Below are positions 34,500 to 47,546 of a stretch of DNA of 64,000 bases, piece after piece. Numbering within the stretch: the first letter of the stretch is position 1; each line of letters begins with the position of its first letter. A program made the translations under genes and the position numbers. This DNA is from Acanthochlamys bracteata (Eukaryota > Streptophyta > Magnoliopsida > Pandanales > Velloziaceae). The stretch spans positions 1,426,001 through 1,490,000 of the forward strand of contig CM034129.1 of NCBI GenBank assembly GCA_019914995.1, written 5' to 3'. The notes beneath the pieces were generated by a model. The model was not told the DNA's origin and ran no database searches. It saw only the letters and a list, made by a program, of their open reading frames with translations.

Positions 34500-37400
34500 A
34501 TGGTAAAGGGATCAGATTTTGCTCAGAAGCTGCTCGATGATCTTCGGCGAAGGAAGGAGAAGCTTGGGTTTACTCATTCGAGTCGGCAATCAGCTCAAAG
34601 CTCCGCAAGCAGTAAGTCACAGTATAATAGAATATTGTTGCTCTCTTCTTCCATATGGAGTATGTTTGCATCAACCGAACTACAATCATTTTATTTGATT
34701 TGCCAGCTGAGAATGTATACAACAAGTGATCAAACAGTATTGACATCAGTAATTAGTAAAACATCTGTTATAGGCATAAATATGAAAATATAAAGTCTCT
34801 AACTTATGCCATACCAGTTGATCACCTATTTTTCCGCAAAGTTGTCTATGCAGAAAAAAAACACATTGGAGTGTGCCTTCTCAGTCATGGGCATCTTTGG
34901 TCACCTTTTATCAATTTATCCTCGCCTTATATGGCATTTGCATCATTCTGCTGTTACATACGAAATTCCATAAGGAAAAAAATAATCAACATGAACAAAA
35001 TGAGGAGAGCATATCAACTTCGAACAGGAATGACACTAACGAGAAGGAAAGATCATGTACAAATTATAATCCATGACTAGAGAGTTTCGTTCGTATAGGC
35101 TCTCTAATTGTATATCTCTACTAACAAAATGTGTTGTATTTAGTGAAAAATGGAATGAGAAATAGTAAAGCAATCAGGTTCACCTATAAAGACATGGGAA
35201 AAAGTTGATAACTAAGAACCAACTCACGCTTTCACTGAAGAAACCAAACAGTGACTATAACAGATCAGGGTGCAAACTATAGTTAATTCAAGCTCGTAAG
35301 AAGCTGATATCACATTAAGTCAGATCAATAACAGAGTGACCTATGGAAGAACTACTTCATATAATAGATATCTGAAATATGCATGATGAAATGACGTCAT
35401 GTATTGTAAGGCTAATAGGTTGAGATTATTCAAACTGTCGACCAAAGACTATCCTAGGTAAGCAACCAACAGAACCATCTCTGATTCTTACATCAGCATC
35501 AACTACCAACAATCTCAAAGTCAAGTTCTTTCTGGCTGAATTTAGCATATTTCACACCATTCCCTGAGATGGGATTCCGTTTCGAGTAATTGTGTTCACA
35601 AGCTATATGCCTAAACAATCTGTACTTTTGTTTCGCAGCATACAGAAGCCAGGAAAGGTCCTCCCAAGTTTCAATACAGGGAAATGCTTCTACACTTGTA
35701 AGTTTTCCATTGCCATCATTGGCTTGATCTGAAAATAAAAATTTTAGAAACCATGACCTATTACCCTCTTGCAGGGCACAGCAGAGATCACAAAGAAATA
35801 TGGCACTGGATATAATAAAGTACCAACACTTGAAAGGCCTTCTCAAGAGATTGTTCCATTCACTCAAGGAAATAGGGTAGAACAAACTGGTGATGGTATG
35901 TCAATGGGACTTACATTTGCACTTGGTAACAACGGCAAACTCCAAAACGTAGATCTTTTCAGCAATGCAATGGTGGGTAACAAACTCATAATGCACCGTG
36001 GATCAATCGATTTCAAGAAAATCGAGCAATGCATTACCAATGGGCAAAGTTATTCTACTAATCACGGTCCTTACCTCTCAGATTTACAACTAGGAGAAAT
36101 ATCAAAATGCATTGACAATTTAAATAAGTTTCTCAAACTAAGCTCCAGTAAGTCTACAATTACCAGGGACTCCATTGACATCGGACGGGAGCTACTGAGG
36201 GGAGCCATAGATCTGGAGAAGTCTCTTGGAATGCTTGTGACCTTTCAAGAAGCTTCTACTGACATTGTTGGTCCTCAGAAGAATAATGTCAAATTGCTTA
36301 AGGGAAAAGAAGAAGAATCAACCTCACCAAAGCATAGCCAACATAAGCTAAAGAACAAGAATGGAGTTTCCTTTGATATGACGTCTAGGAGCATGCGTGA
36401 CCTTTCCCTCGAAGAATGCAGTCAGAGGACGCTTGCACAAAGGTCATTGGACATGACCTTAGTCGGGAAACCAAAAGTCACTAAATCTAGTTCTAAGATT
36501 GCTTCGAGTTCTTCCACACATTTTGTATCCCATGGACGGTCCGTAAGCTACGATTCAAGTTCTAAATTCGATGGCAAATTATCAAGAATTAAAGGGGTCT
36601 ATCAGGATGATGCATTAAGGCAAGTGGCAGATGATTTTGACAACCGTTCTTCAAAAACTATAAGCAAGACTGAGAAAAGTTCTCGTAGTGAAAAAGCAAG
36701 GGTGCCGAGCATTGTTGCAAGGTTGATGGGCTTGGAGGAACTTCCAACAGCCAGAAGAGAGGTTATGGGTGAAATCCAAAAGAGGTCCAAAGCCAATAAA
36801 TACAGTGAGATGTTCAAGAACTGGAAAGCAGGTGAAGACGTCAGTAAGGACATTGAATTGATTGCTGAAACAAAAAAGCACACAAGTAAAGCATATGATA
36901 AGAAGAACAAGTTTCTCGATGGTGACAACAGTGATAGAATTAAAATCAGGAACATTGAAGAAGGAAGACCTACTGATGGATGGCCAGCTAAAGTGGATCA
37001 TAGTAACATGGAGGAGGGCACGACCAATTTCACTGCAAGTAGGGAAGCTAGCCATGGCAAGGATATGGCCTCAGAAACCAGTGGCAGCACAGACATCAAC
37101 GAAAGGGACCTCAGACCAAAAGATGAAGAGAGCTCCAGAGAAGACGGTGCAAGTATTATCTTAGAATCTAAATATGGAAAGGCAATCAGTGAGACGAGAT
37201 TAGCACAAGTTCATACAAATTCAGTTTCTAATGACTCCAATTACAGGAATATAGGTATTGATAAGAGAGGTCAATATAGAGAAACATTTGAAAGCCAAAG
37301 TATTAAGATACAGTACTCCAAGGAGAAAATCAAAGAGACTGAGGCAACAGCATTGAACCATTACGATAAGAGTGGCAGGATACCTACAAAACATGCTTCG

Positions 37401-39209
37401 TCTCAAAGTGTAAGGAATGATGTCTCCAGAGATTTGATCTCAGACAAGTTGATCGCATCAAAGCAGCATTCTGGAAGCTCTAAATTAACATCCAAGCACA
37501 CAGGTCATACGCAGGACAAGAAACTCGGACATAAATCAAGCAGTACGTTGCAGAAGAGGAATACAGAGAAACGGGACCTAAAGTTGAAGACAGGGAATGA
37601 GTATGGAGCTGGCAAAAACAAAAAGGTTAAATATGTTTCAGAGAGAAGAAATTCTCTGAGCACTAGTACAGTAGAACTGCAGGAAAATCCACCTGAAAGA
37701 AGTGAAGCTGAACTTGATATAAACAAAGAAATCAATATCATTGACCACAATCCAGGCACAGAGGAGAGAAGAGATCAAGACACTGGAAACATGAAGCCAG
37801 AGATGAGAACAAATGAAGGGAAGAGCACTAATGCAGAATCAGTAGTTGAAGTGCATTATAATATGTCTACACTAGACTCCAGCACTGCACTGATTGCAGT
37901 AAGTAAGCAAGAAGAAGGCACCGCAACACAGGATGGACCTCGGAAGACCGAATCAATGCTTCATCAGGAGGAGCACTTGGTGCAACAGCCTTCACTTGTC
38001 AATGAAATAGGAGAATGGAACTCAAAGGAAAGTGAAGTGGCTGAAGAAACAATCGCTGAAGGAATGATGGATTTTCAACAAACATTGAAGGAAAGTGGTG
38101 AGGAAACCAGTACCACCCTTTCGGACAGTTATGTAGCAAATGGTCATGAAGAACTGCCAGCAGCAGAGGAGAATAGTTCTGAACTAGTAAGTGTCTATCT
38201 CTTCTTCTAAATCTTATTCCACACGAGACTTCTTAATTCAGAATAACCAAAGCAAGCATGATGATTTCTAAGAGCATGAGGAAATCAAATTTCCAACTGA
38301 AGATTCAACTATTCAACATTCTAATGACATTCTTGAGGAAAGAAAAATCATACCTTGTGTTGTTGCAGATTGATAAAATCATCAACATATCTTCTACATC
38401 ACAAAAGCTCGATGGGCCTGCTACTGAGCAAGATCTACAAATACATACATCTGATTTAGATGAAAATTGTGCCAAAGGTAATCAAGATATGGGGTTAAAT
38501 ACATTCCTCCTGCTATATATATTTCATATGCCTATAAAGCTACTCAGTTTTTTCTCCATTAACTTAATGTGATGCAGATTTGGCACATGCCAACCAACTT
38601 AGCAGTCGTGAGACTTTTGAAGAACAGAAGCAGAGTGGTTCCAACCGATATGAACAAAAGTCGCTTATCAAAGACCACTATTTTCTCAAGCACATAGTAC
38701 TTTCGAACAAACCTATCACCGATACAGCAAAAGCGCTCTTCAGAATTGAAGTTGATTCTGCAAGCCTGCCAGCTGATGATGGTAAATGTGCATGCCATCA
38801 ACAGGACAATGCCAAGGTACTTGAAGACTGTGTGCATGAACTAATGATAAGGAAGTGGGAAAGAGAAAAAGCCATCTCCGTTTCTCAGATGCCTTCCAAA
38901 ACTGTTAGAGAAAGATGTTTGGATGATCTGATTATTGAGTTGAATTTTGACGTTGAAAGCATACAGGCTCTTGCTAAAACTGAAAATGGAGAGAATAGCA
39001 CCGCAGAACACATACAGAAATTACTTGAAAAGGATATCTTGGATGTTAATCCTGATGTCAACAGCTTTTGGGATTGCAGTTGGAACAAAGTGACATTTGC
39101 AATCGGTATAAGATACGACATCGTAAGAGATCTTGAGAAACATATTCTCGATGGACTCATCAATGATCTAGCTGAAGATTTGTTCACTGCAAGCATTACA
39201 GTTTTATAA
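34500..39209 (+). CDS. DUF3741/DUF4378 protein, TRM-like (TON1-recruiting-motif group)
   Basis: Five exons, 34500-34611, 35639-35697, 35775-38186, 38369-38477 and 38578-39209, keep phase and give about 1,107 residues. The start MVKGSDFAQKLLDDLRRRKE is typical of the plant family with DUF3741 in the middle (VPSIVARLMGLEELP, exon 3) and DUF4378 at the C-terminus (exon 5, from about IRKWEREK to LINDLAEDLF). Relatives in the TRM superfamily bind TON1/TON2 and organise cortical microtubules and division planes; for this subgroup that role is inferred. Most of exon 3 is charged, Ser-rich and probably disordered. The first intron is about 1 kb. Exon 4 is the least certain: its acceptor TGTTGCAG at 38361-38368 was preferred because an upstream frame is interrupted by a stop at about 38267. 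Confidence 0.8.
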
Positions 39210-40077
39210 GAGTTGCTCCAACATTTCGACTCGCATCAGGGCTTACAGTAAGCACTTGATGTTTGCAACAGTTATATGTCCTTCTAATGCTACGCTACCG
39301 TACAACTACAAGCTCCCTAGAACAAGATTGGATTTTTTTTTTCTTCGAGTAAGATGCTTTACAGAAGTGTTTTACAGTTTTTTCCTTTACATGTAAAAAG
39401 CAATGTTAAGAAAAGACGTTGTACAAAAGTTGTTATAGTTGTATGTTAAAAAGCTGCTTCCACTGAAACTGGAAATTATGCATAAACATCAGAGAATAAT
39501 TCAATATTCACTTTCCTTCAAACAACAAACATCCCAAACACTGATTACAACACAAGCAAAACATTTTTGACGACACTGGGAATTCAGTAAATATTATTTA
39601 AACTTTTAATGATTTATTCATCCAGCAACATATTAGCAGGATTTTGGAAAGAACACTACATAAAGAAATAAAAAGAACTGGGAAGGTAAAAATCAAAATC
39701 TAATCTTACAGCAGGATTGCAGAATCCAAACCATGAAGAAACCAATTATGATAGCTGAGATTGCCAACTACAAACGAAATAGAATCAAATATTTTCTTTT
39801 TTCTTCCTGATTATGGAGGGAGACTTGTTCAATTATAATTTGGGGGAAGAAAAAAGATTAGAGAGAGATCCGACTCAAGAAGCCACAGAGATAATGATTA
39901 TCGCAAAATCAGTCCTCAAACAGTAAATTTTGCATGACCAGTTCAATAATAGTACATTAGTGAATTGATATGTTAAAACAGATCCAACGGTTATAAATCT
40001 TTTAAGGGCCTCGGTGGGTCCCGGCGTTCTACGTGGTCTTCAGAAACATCTCCCGAAGACGTTTAATAAACGTTTAA
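39210..40077. other. 3' flank and intergenic
   Basis: 3' UTR of the DUF3741 gene, then AT-rich sequence. No ORF or RNA gene supported. Confidence 0.5.
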
Positions 40078-40329
40078 AGGTGCGTTTGAAAGTGCCGTAA
40101 AATAAATTTTTTTAAAATAAAAAATATTTTTGTTTTTTTAGAAAATAAGTTTTATTATTTTTATTTTTAAAAAAATAATAAAAATATGTAATAAAAAATT
40201 TTATTACGTAAAATTTTTTTACACTTTTTAAATTTTTAAATAAAATTTTTAAATATTTATAAAATATATATTAAAAATTATAAAATTAAAAATTAAAAAT
40301 TTTAAAAAAAAATAATCCCAAACAGCCCC
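40078..40329. mobile_element. MITE-like element (~250 bp)
   Basis: Left AGGTGCGTTTGAAAGTGCC and right ATAATCCCAAACAGCCCC are approximate inverted repeats (GGxGC, GTTTG, then A/T) around an A/T-only core. Flanks are TAA on the left (40075-40077) and TGA on the right, an imperfect target duplication. Probably an older member of the Tourist-like group in this window. Confidence 0.5.
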
Positions 40330-40867
40330 TGAGTAACTACAGTAACACGTTACTGCTTCACTCACTATGATTGGCTCATCAATCAGAGGTTTCAAGCTTT
40401 GTCTTTGCTTTTCTTCTTCTGCAGCTGCTTTGTGCTTTGGAAAGCAATCGACTTCTTCTCCTCAGTTGCATAGTTCTTCTTCATGTTTTTGTTTCTGGAA
40501 GTAAGATTACGATCGTAATCTATGGTATATTTTTATCTTCAAGTTAGTTTTATGAAAGTTCCAGGAAGAAATGCTGGAGTCCGATAAAAAAGGTTTAAAC
40601 TTTTACGTATAGTAACGATAGAAACAGAGAGACCTCTTGCTTTCTGCTTCTGATTTTAGTTAGATTTTCAAAAATTTTGATTCTTTTTCTACGCTAATTA
40701 CTCCACTAAGCTAGAACTTTGAAAGGTCGAAAAAGATGAGAATTTGATCACAGAAAAATTTTCATGTTTACAAACTTTGATCAAGTTTTGCTCTTTGAAC
40801 TTTTTTCTCTTCTTCAATTCCTCGAATAACGAACTTTCTCAAATTCTGGTTCCTTGGGTGATTAACC

Positions 40868-42609
40868 AGATGGGCAATCGTTCATCGGACTGAATTACGG
40901 GCAGGGACAATCTGCCTCTGCCAGAATCAACAGCACGGCTTCTGCAACCTACCAGCATCTCCAAGGTCTGGCTCTACGGCGCAGATCCTGCGATAATTCG
41001 CGCACTTGCTAACACAAACATCTCCATAGTCATCGGTGCTCCGAACGCCAACATCCCCTCTCTGGCCTCTGACACTTCCGCCGCCGGCCGGTTGGTCGCC
41101 ACCAATGTTCTCCCTTCGTGCCGGCGTCAATAATATCTGTTGCATCTGTTGGTAATGAAGTTCTTGAAGCCACTGACTCTTCCCTTGGTGGTCAACTCCT
41201 CCCTTCTATGCAGAATCTACGCAACGCTCTCGCCGCTAACCCGGTGTCCGCCGGCATAAAGGTATCTTCTATTCTTTACTTGTTGACAAAATTTGGTTGT
41301 TGTTAATCTTATTCTTGATAGTTGCCTATTATAGTTGTGATTGATGAAGAATTTGTTTGTAGTCCGTGGAGAGCAATCATTAAGATTGATTATTGTTGAT
41401 CCGTGAATATTTGCTGTTGTTGGCGGTGTTCTTGCTATGTACAGGTAACAACAGTGAGCACAATGGCAATGCTGGCACAACCAGACCCGCCGTCACCGGG
41501 TGCCTTCCAAAGACTAGCAGCTTGCTGTAAGAGGGGATGGTGCTTGTTTGGGGGGTGTGCCACCAGTTGAGAAATCTGCAGCTCCGTCTCAAGCAAGTGA
41601 CGTGCTGATATTGCTCCTTCACTGCGTGGAATTTTCAGCTTTTGAACCAAACTGGGTCTCCGTTCATGATCAATCCATTCCCCTGGTTTGCTAACCTCAG
41701 TGACCCAAGGCCGGAAACACTACACTTCTGCTTGTGTTTCAACCGAACGCCCCGCGAGGATTGATGGCAAAACCAATATCACCTACATGAACATGTTTGA
41801 TGCCCAGCTTGATGCGGTCCATTCTGCCCTGAAAGCTCTTGGCTTTCCCAATGCCAATATCGTTGTTGCAGAAACAGGTTGGCCATACCGTGGTGATGCT
41901 AATGAGGGCGGTGCTACGCTCAACAATGCCTGCGCCTACAACGGAAATTCGCTCTGGTGTTGAAACGCCGACCGATGCCGAACAGAACAGTCGATACCTA
42001 CATCTTTGCTTTGAATGATGAAGACTTGAACCCCGGGCCAACATCCGAGAGATGATTCGGTCTTTACAAGCCTGATTTGACTGCCACTTACAATGCAGGG
42101 TTAGCGAAATCAAGCGCAACAGGCAACAAACCAGGAAGTTCAACGGCACCAGCAGTGAAGAAACCAGTATGGTGCATGTCTAAGGCAGGAGCTACTGATA
42201 GACAGTTGCAGGCGAACTTGGATTACGCCTGCTGGCAACCTCAGGTCGACTGCAGTGCTATACAGCCCGGTGGGGTGTGCTTTGAACCAAACACAGTGCA
42301 GTTCCACGCTGATTATGCCATGAATCAGCTTACCAGGATGCTGGTTGGAATTCATGGAACTGTGATTTCAAGCAGACTGCCGCATTATCCCCATCTTTCT
42401 ATTTGTAGTACAATCTTAGCCGTACGTAGTTGTACTAATAATGCAAGCAAGTTACAACTCTTAACACGCTATTGAAACAGAAACAAGTAGGAGTAAGTTA
42501 GTAGTGTAAATGGAAATTTTGAACAGAAACTTCATGTTGTTGATCTTTGTTGTTGTTTTTGATCTTTGCAACAGGTTATGCTGGATGCGTTTACCGAGGA
42601 AGTTAAATA
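40868..42609 (+). pseudogene. Glucan endo-1,3-beta-glucosidase (GH17 + X8/CBM43), frameshifted
   Basis: The sequence clearly descends from a plant beta-1,3-glucanase with a C-terminal X8 callose-binding domain, a usually GPI-anchored wall protein at plasmodesmata. It begins DGQSFIGLNYG after an acceptor at 40869. ISKVWLYGADPAIIRALANT, SVASVGNEVLEATD (acid/base Glu) and IVVAETGWPYRGDANEGG (nucleophile Glu) are visible, as is the X8 core VWCMSKAGATDRQLQANLDY with VDCSAIQPGGVCFEPN. These pieces lie in different frames: breaks occur near 40905, 41120, 41510-41650, 41730, 41955 and 42200-42330, and TGA replaces a codon at about 42053. A last exon (42576-42609) gives AGCVYRGS and a stop. No clear signal-peptide exon was found upstream. 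Dense single-base indels mean a pseudogene, unless the assembly is poor here. Confidence 0.85.
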
Positions 42610-43480
42610 AAAAGAATGAAGACAATAATCTTATCAAAATTCTCTAGATTGTAATTAAGATTGATAAGTTGTCAATAACTATTGTGCACTAAGTTGTTCT
42701 TGGCTTCATATTGAAGTTCTCAGCTTTGCTGGTTGTGGTGATAATGGTAATGGTGTGTTCGATGAAAGAAAACTAGAAATGAACTCAATGTCTACTTTCC
42801 AAGTCTCTTTCTGCTTTCATTTACTTTCTAATACCTTTCTTCTTCTTTGTTTTTCTTCAAAAGATGTACAGTAATTGATTGATAGTTGTGGGGTTTCCAT
42901 GTTCATGTGGTTGTGAAATTTGTTGAGAAATAGTAGCAGTACTTGAAATTGACGCAAGAATATAATCTATCATTGGCACTTTTACAGAGTTATATACACA
43001 AGAAATGCAGCGTCTCCCACATGATTGAGAACATGGTGAGAACAAATGGGCAAGAACAAAGTTCTGAAGAAATCAAGGAAACCACTTCTCTGATTTTCTT
43101 TTTTCTTCTTTTCTTTTTCCAGATTCAGAAATGAAACGGAAGTCATGGAAGTAATCGAATGGATCTTGACTGCTTTCCCAGGCGGTGGTCCCGGCTGCTG
43201 ACAACTCTCCACGAAGCTGGACCATATTACATACAGGTCACGTGGCAATTAAGACCATGTCAGTCCATTTCTTCTCTCACCTAGTCTTTCTCTTCTCTAT
43301 TTTCTAAAACCGCGTCTATCTGACGTCAGCAAAGTTCTGGTCACGACGCTCTGGCTACCGGTGTTCTGGTTCCTTGGATTCTCGATCTCTAAAAATTGAA
43401 AGTCTAACAATGGCGAAGAAGAGTTTGATCCCTACAGATTGAAAAAGACTTGATTTTTGTTTGTTTTAGGGTTTTGAGAA
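42610..43480. other. Intergenic, promoter of AGB1
   Basis: No gene recognised. The last 200 bases are probably the promoter and leader of the Gβ gene; the leader carries TTTAGGGTTTTGAG just before the start codon, the reverse of a telo-box-like AAACCCTAA. Confidence 0.45.
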
Positions 43481-46400
43481 ATGTCGGTGGCGGAGTTGAA
43501 GGAGCAGCACGCGGCAGCGACGGCGCAGGTTAATGCTCTCAGAGACCGGTTGATGCAAACACGAAGACAGCTTCTTGATACCGATGGTAGATTTTCTCGA
43601 AGTTTTCATTTCATTTTTTTGTTTTGTTTTACTTCAGTTATTTTTCTCGGTTGGTTACTTTGATGAATTGTTTCATGAGTTGTTTGGATTGGTGTTGTTG
43701 TTGTTGAAGTTGCGACATACGCGAGAAGCCATGGGAAGACTCCGATTAGCTTCGGTTCGACGGATCTGGTCTGTTGCCGAATATTGCAGGGGCATACGGG
43801 GAAGGTATTGTTGGGTTTTACTAGCAGAATTCAATTGGCTCAGTTTGAAAGTTTACATTCTTTTAATTGCTTGTTTTATTGGGTTTCTCTTCTTTGTAAA
43901 GGTTAATTATCATGTTATTCTTCTTTTTTTGAGGTAAAATTATCATGTTACCTTTCTGGTTTCCATTTTTGTAAATCTTGATTGATGCATTATGTGTTTA
44001 ACTTTAGAGTGCTTGTTTGGCCTAATTCGAGTGCTGGTACGTTATTGGCAGAATATTATGAATGCATATTGTTTTAAATCATGAATTGTATTGTAGCATT
44101 TGCATTATGATTGATGAAAGAAATCCATTTCAAATTAAAGTAAAGTTGGTTGTTTGAGAAATTTTTTGCTATTCATCTGACTGAAACTCTTGAATGTGAT
44201 ATTTGTCACACGCAGTAGTTAGTCCATATTTGGTTATACTCATGTTCAGAAATTTGAACTTTGTGCTTGACATGTCTTTGAAGTCAAGAGGCGAAGTTCT
44301 GCATTCAGAACTCATCAATTTTGTTGAGCACTCTTATTAGGTTTATTCATTGGACTGGACTCCCGAAAGAAATCGCATAGTCAGTGCATCTCAAGATGGG
44401 CGGTTGATTGTATGGAATTCTTTGACAAGCCAGAAAACACATGCAATAAAGCTTCACTGTGCCTGGGTCATGACATGTGCTTTTTCTCCTGATGGTCAAT
44501 CAGTTGCATGTGGCGGTCTTGATAGTGCGTGCTCTATCTTTAATCTCAATGCACAGGCTGACAGAGATGGTAATATACCAGTCTCAAGGGTTTTGACTGG
44601 GCACAAAGGCTATGTCTCATCATGCCAATATGTCCCAGATCAGGGAGCACGTCTAATCACCAGCTCAGGCGACCAGACATGTGTCTTGTGGGATGTTACT
44701 ACAGGACAGAGGATATCCATTTTTGGAGGTGAATTTCCATCAGGGCATACTGCAGATGTATTGAGGTATTTGGAATTCTTTGGTCCATTTGCGTCATGAG
44801 TTTGATACTAGAGTTTCTCTTTTTCGTTTCTGTTAGTGATGTTGTTGGATAGTGCTACTCTTAGTATCTAAATGCAAAAGCATGCCTTAATGCTTAAAGG
44901 TTGGGTTGGTTTGGCATATGACTGCCCTGTTTTGTCAAACTTGGGACTGCTGCTTGTGGGCATCAGTATCATGCTGTCTGCATAACGTAATGCTCATGTA
45001 TGCATACTTATTCAATAATCTTAACCCGACGAGAAAATCCTAGATAGAATTCTTATGAGTAGCTCTTCGCCGTGTAACTTGCTTTATCTGTTGCATGAGG
45101 ACATTGCTATTCTTTTAGTTGAGATGAAATTGCGTCCCGAGTATGAATAGAAACCACTACCTTTTTAAGTTGATCATTAAATCTAAAACACCCACTGTTT
45201 TATGCCTGTTAATACGCACTGAGCATTAATCTGACATCACAGTTACTCTAAATATATGCCTCTATGCCTGTTCATGCTTGTAGGCATGAGCTTTAATGGC
45301 ATTTTCTTTCCTTTCTCTTCAATACCTTTTTTTGGAATTTCGTTTGTTATATCATAGGGTCATCTATATGTCTTCTCTTTACTTAGGTGTCTTCTGCTAT
45401 GACAGTGTCTCCATAAACAATTCAAATACAAATTTGTTTGTCTCGGGTTCATGTGATGCAACTGCTCGGCTATGGGACACTAGAAAAGCTAGCCGAGCTG
45501 CTCAGACATATCATGGCCATGAAGGAGACGTTAATACTGTCAAATTCTTCCCTGATGGGCAGAGGTTTGGAACAGGTTCTGATGATGGCACTTGTAGATT
45601 ATTTGACATGAGAACCGGGCATCAGCTTCAAGTTTACTCTCGACATCGAGGTGATAATGATAATGGCATCCGTACCGTTACGTCAATCGCTTTCTCCATA
45701 TCCGGAAGACTACTTTTTGCTGGATATTCTAATGGTGACTGTTATGTGTGGGACACATTAGTGGCTGAGGTATGCAGCTGTTTTAATGAATGCAAATCAA
45801 AGTTAATTTATAATATACTAATTAAGTAATTAGAGTGAACAACCTTCTAATATATTCTATCGTGTCAAGTAGTCACCATTCGCTGCAGTCTATAAGTAAT
45901 AGTGATCATTGTTTACTCTTCCTTTTTCATTTTTCCTGAGAATCAAATAAAGTCAAATTCGATGCATCAAGTTTAGGTAACCCAACCAAGATTGTCTTCT
46001 GGTTGCAATTTCATACGTCTACTCTTCCACTGGCAATGGCTTCTTCTATGTATAATCCTTGCTTGCTAGCCATATTTAGAAGGTGATTGTAACCTATTTC
46101 AGTCCCATAATATGAGACTCGAGATGGACTCTCCTTTAAAAGAAAAACAAAATTCTCTTTGAAGCAGTTTTTTGAAAATTTTAAATGAAGAAGGAAATGA
46201 GGCAGGCTTATCATTGCGATGTGATGTTTGCACTATGCAGGTAGTTCTGAACTTGGGAACTCTACAGAACTCACACGAGGGTCGAATAAGTTGCCTGGGT
46301 TTATCAGCTGATGGGAGTGCCTTGTGCACTGGAAGCTGGGACAAGAACCTCAAGGTTAGTTCTTTGGTCACGAACTTGAGTAGATCCGCGTCCTTCTAGT

Positions 46401-46838
46401 TCTGTATATATATCCTATGTGTATGCTAAGCCTACTTATATTTATTGAAGCACCTCCATTATTTACTCCCATGTCGTTGGATGATGCGGTAGAATTCTTA
46501 CTATAGTTGATGGTCAGTAGCACGCTGCTGTCGTGCCTTCTCTGGTGGAAGACTAAACTGAAGATTTTTTTCTAAAAGATTCTATATGACCTTGACACAG
46601 CAGCAAACTCATTGCTTACCCAGCGTAAACGAACAAACTGTCATTAGGAACATCTTTAACTCTCTTGGAAGTAACTTAGATCATGTCATACGGACTTGGC
46701 TCATTCACTCTGAAATTTAGCAAAAATAAAGAATTTGTTAAAACTTTCAAGAATGTTCTTGTATATCACTGTGTCATTGAGCTCACTCTCTTCTTCCTGC
46801 AGATCTGGGCTTTCGGAGGAAACAGGATAGTAGTATGA
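43481..46838 (+). CDS. AGB1: Heterotrimeric G-protein beta subunit
   Basis: Plant Gβ pairs with a Gγ and with Gα (GPA1) or extra-large Gα proteins at the plasma membrane and signals in defence, development and stress. Six exons, 43481-43586, 43710-43804, 44341-44765, 45406-45769, 46241-46354 and 46803-46838, give about 379 residues (Arabidopsis AGB1 has 377). The N-terminal helix ([19 protein letters not shown]) forms the coiled coil with Gγ. Seven WD40 blades follow, e.g. [64 protein letters not shown] and [19 protein letters not shown] at the very end. The 36-base last exon is only recognisable because it completes the seventh blade. The first two exons have phase-matched donors. No lesions seen. 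Confidence 0.96.
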
Positions 46839-47405
46839 ACTTAACACAGTTAGCAATCCTTGTCCAAGACCAATCTGACAATCATATGAAGAAAGCAAAG
46901 CTGCTTGACCTGGTTCCTAACCATCATTGTTGTAGAAGCTGTCAGCAACTATCCATGTTCTGCAGAATCATTCCCTATCTTCAAACAACCATGCCAACGT
47001 CTGTCTGTCGTGAATGAGAGTCTGATTGATGATTAGCTTGAAATGGGTAGCTCCTGGTTTTCGCCAATTGTATTGCTTTATATGATGCCTGTCAAATGTA
47101 TTCGAATATTGTTTTCCCCATGTGTCTATGTTGTAAATGCTGTGACATTATTCTACATATTTAGTATTGACTAATACTAGTGAAGTTTCTGTCTAATTTA
47201 AAACTTTTGAGATATATTGATGTTTCTACATTATTCTACACATTTAGCTTATCAACTCTGAAATTCGTCGTACAATCAAACCATGATATCAACCATAAAT
47301 GGGCTTCGTATATTCTAAATGTGCCCAAAATGGACCGAATTTTGCCAAGACAATCTCAGCCTTCGTGTGCTCACACTGATACGAAATTTCGGAAACTTGG
47401 GGAAA
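46839..47405. other. 3' UTR of AGB1 and upstream of dUTPase copy 1
   Basis: No ORF supported. Direct repetition of TTCTACATTATTCTACACATTT-like words near 47150 and 47230 is minor. Confidence 0.45.
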
Positions 47406-47414
47406 AAACCCTAA
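47406..47414 (+). promoter_or_regulatory. Telo-box (AAACCCTAA)
   Basis: The exact telo-box AAACCCTAA lies about 140 bases before the long-form start of dUTPase copy 1. This motif is common near transcription starts of plant genes active in dividing cells, which suits an S-phase enzyme. Function here is inferred. Confidence 0.5.
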
Positions 47415-47446
47415 CGAGAGAGAAGGCCTCGTAGTTAGAAACAGCA

Positions 47447-47515
47447 ATGGCGGGAGCGCACTCGTACGAAAATTTCAAAAACGTGGAAAGAGAGGGAAAA
47501 AATAAAAAAGCATAA
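47447..47515 (+). CDS. Upstream ORF (22 codons) before dUTPase copy 1
   Basis: An ATG in the context AACAGCAATGGCGGGA opens a 22-residue frame (starting MAGAHSYENFKNVE) that ends at TAA 47515, 31 bases before the main ATG. The start context is nearly a repeat of that of the main start (GATAGCAATGGCGGGG), as if this short stretch had been duplicated. If it is in the transcript it could lower translation of the long form. Confidence 0.4.
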   Translation: MAGAHSYENFKNVEREGKNKKA

Positions 47516-47546
47516 CGAAAGGCAAGGACAGGAGTTAGAGATAGCA

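Noticed and set aside
38258-38572. Reading the whole 38258-38572 frame as one DUF3741 exon
   Set aside because: Its first part has intron-like composition and a strong TGTTGCAG acceptor at 38368 gives a better phase-consistent exon.
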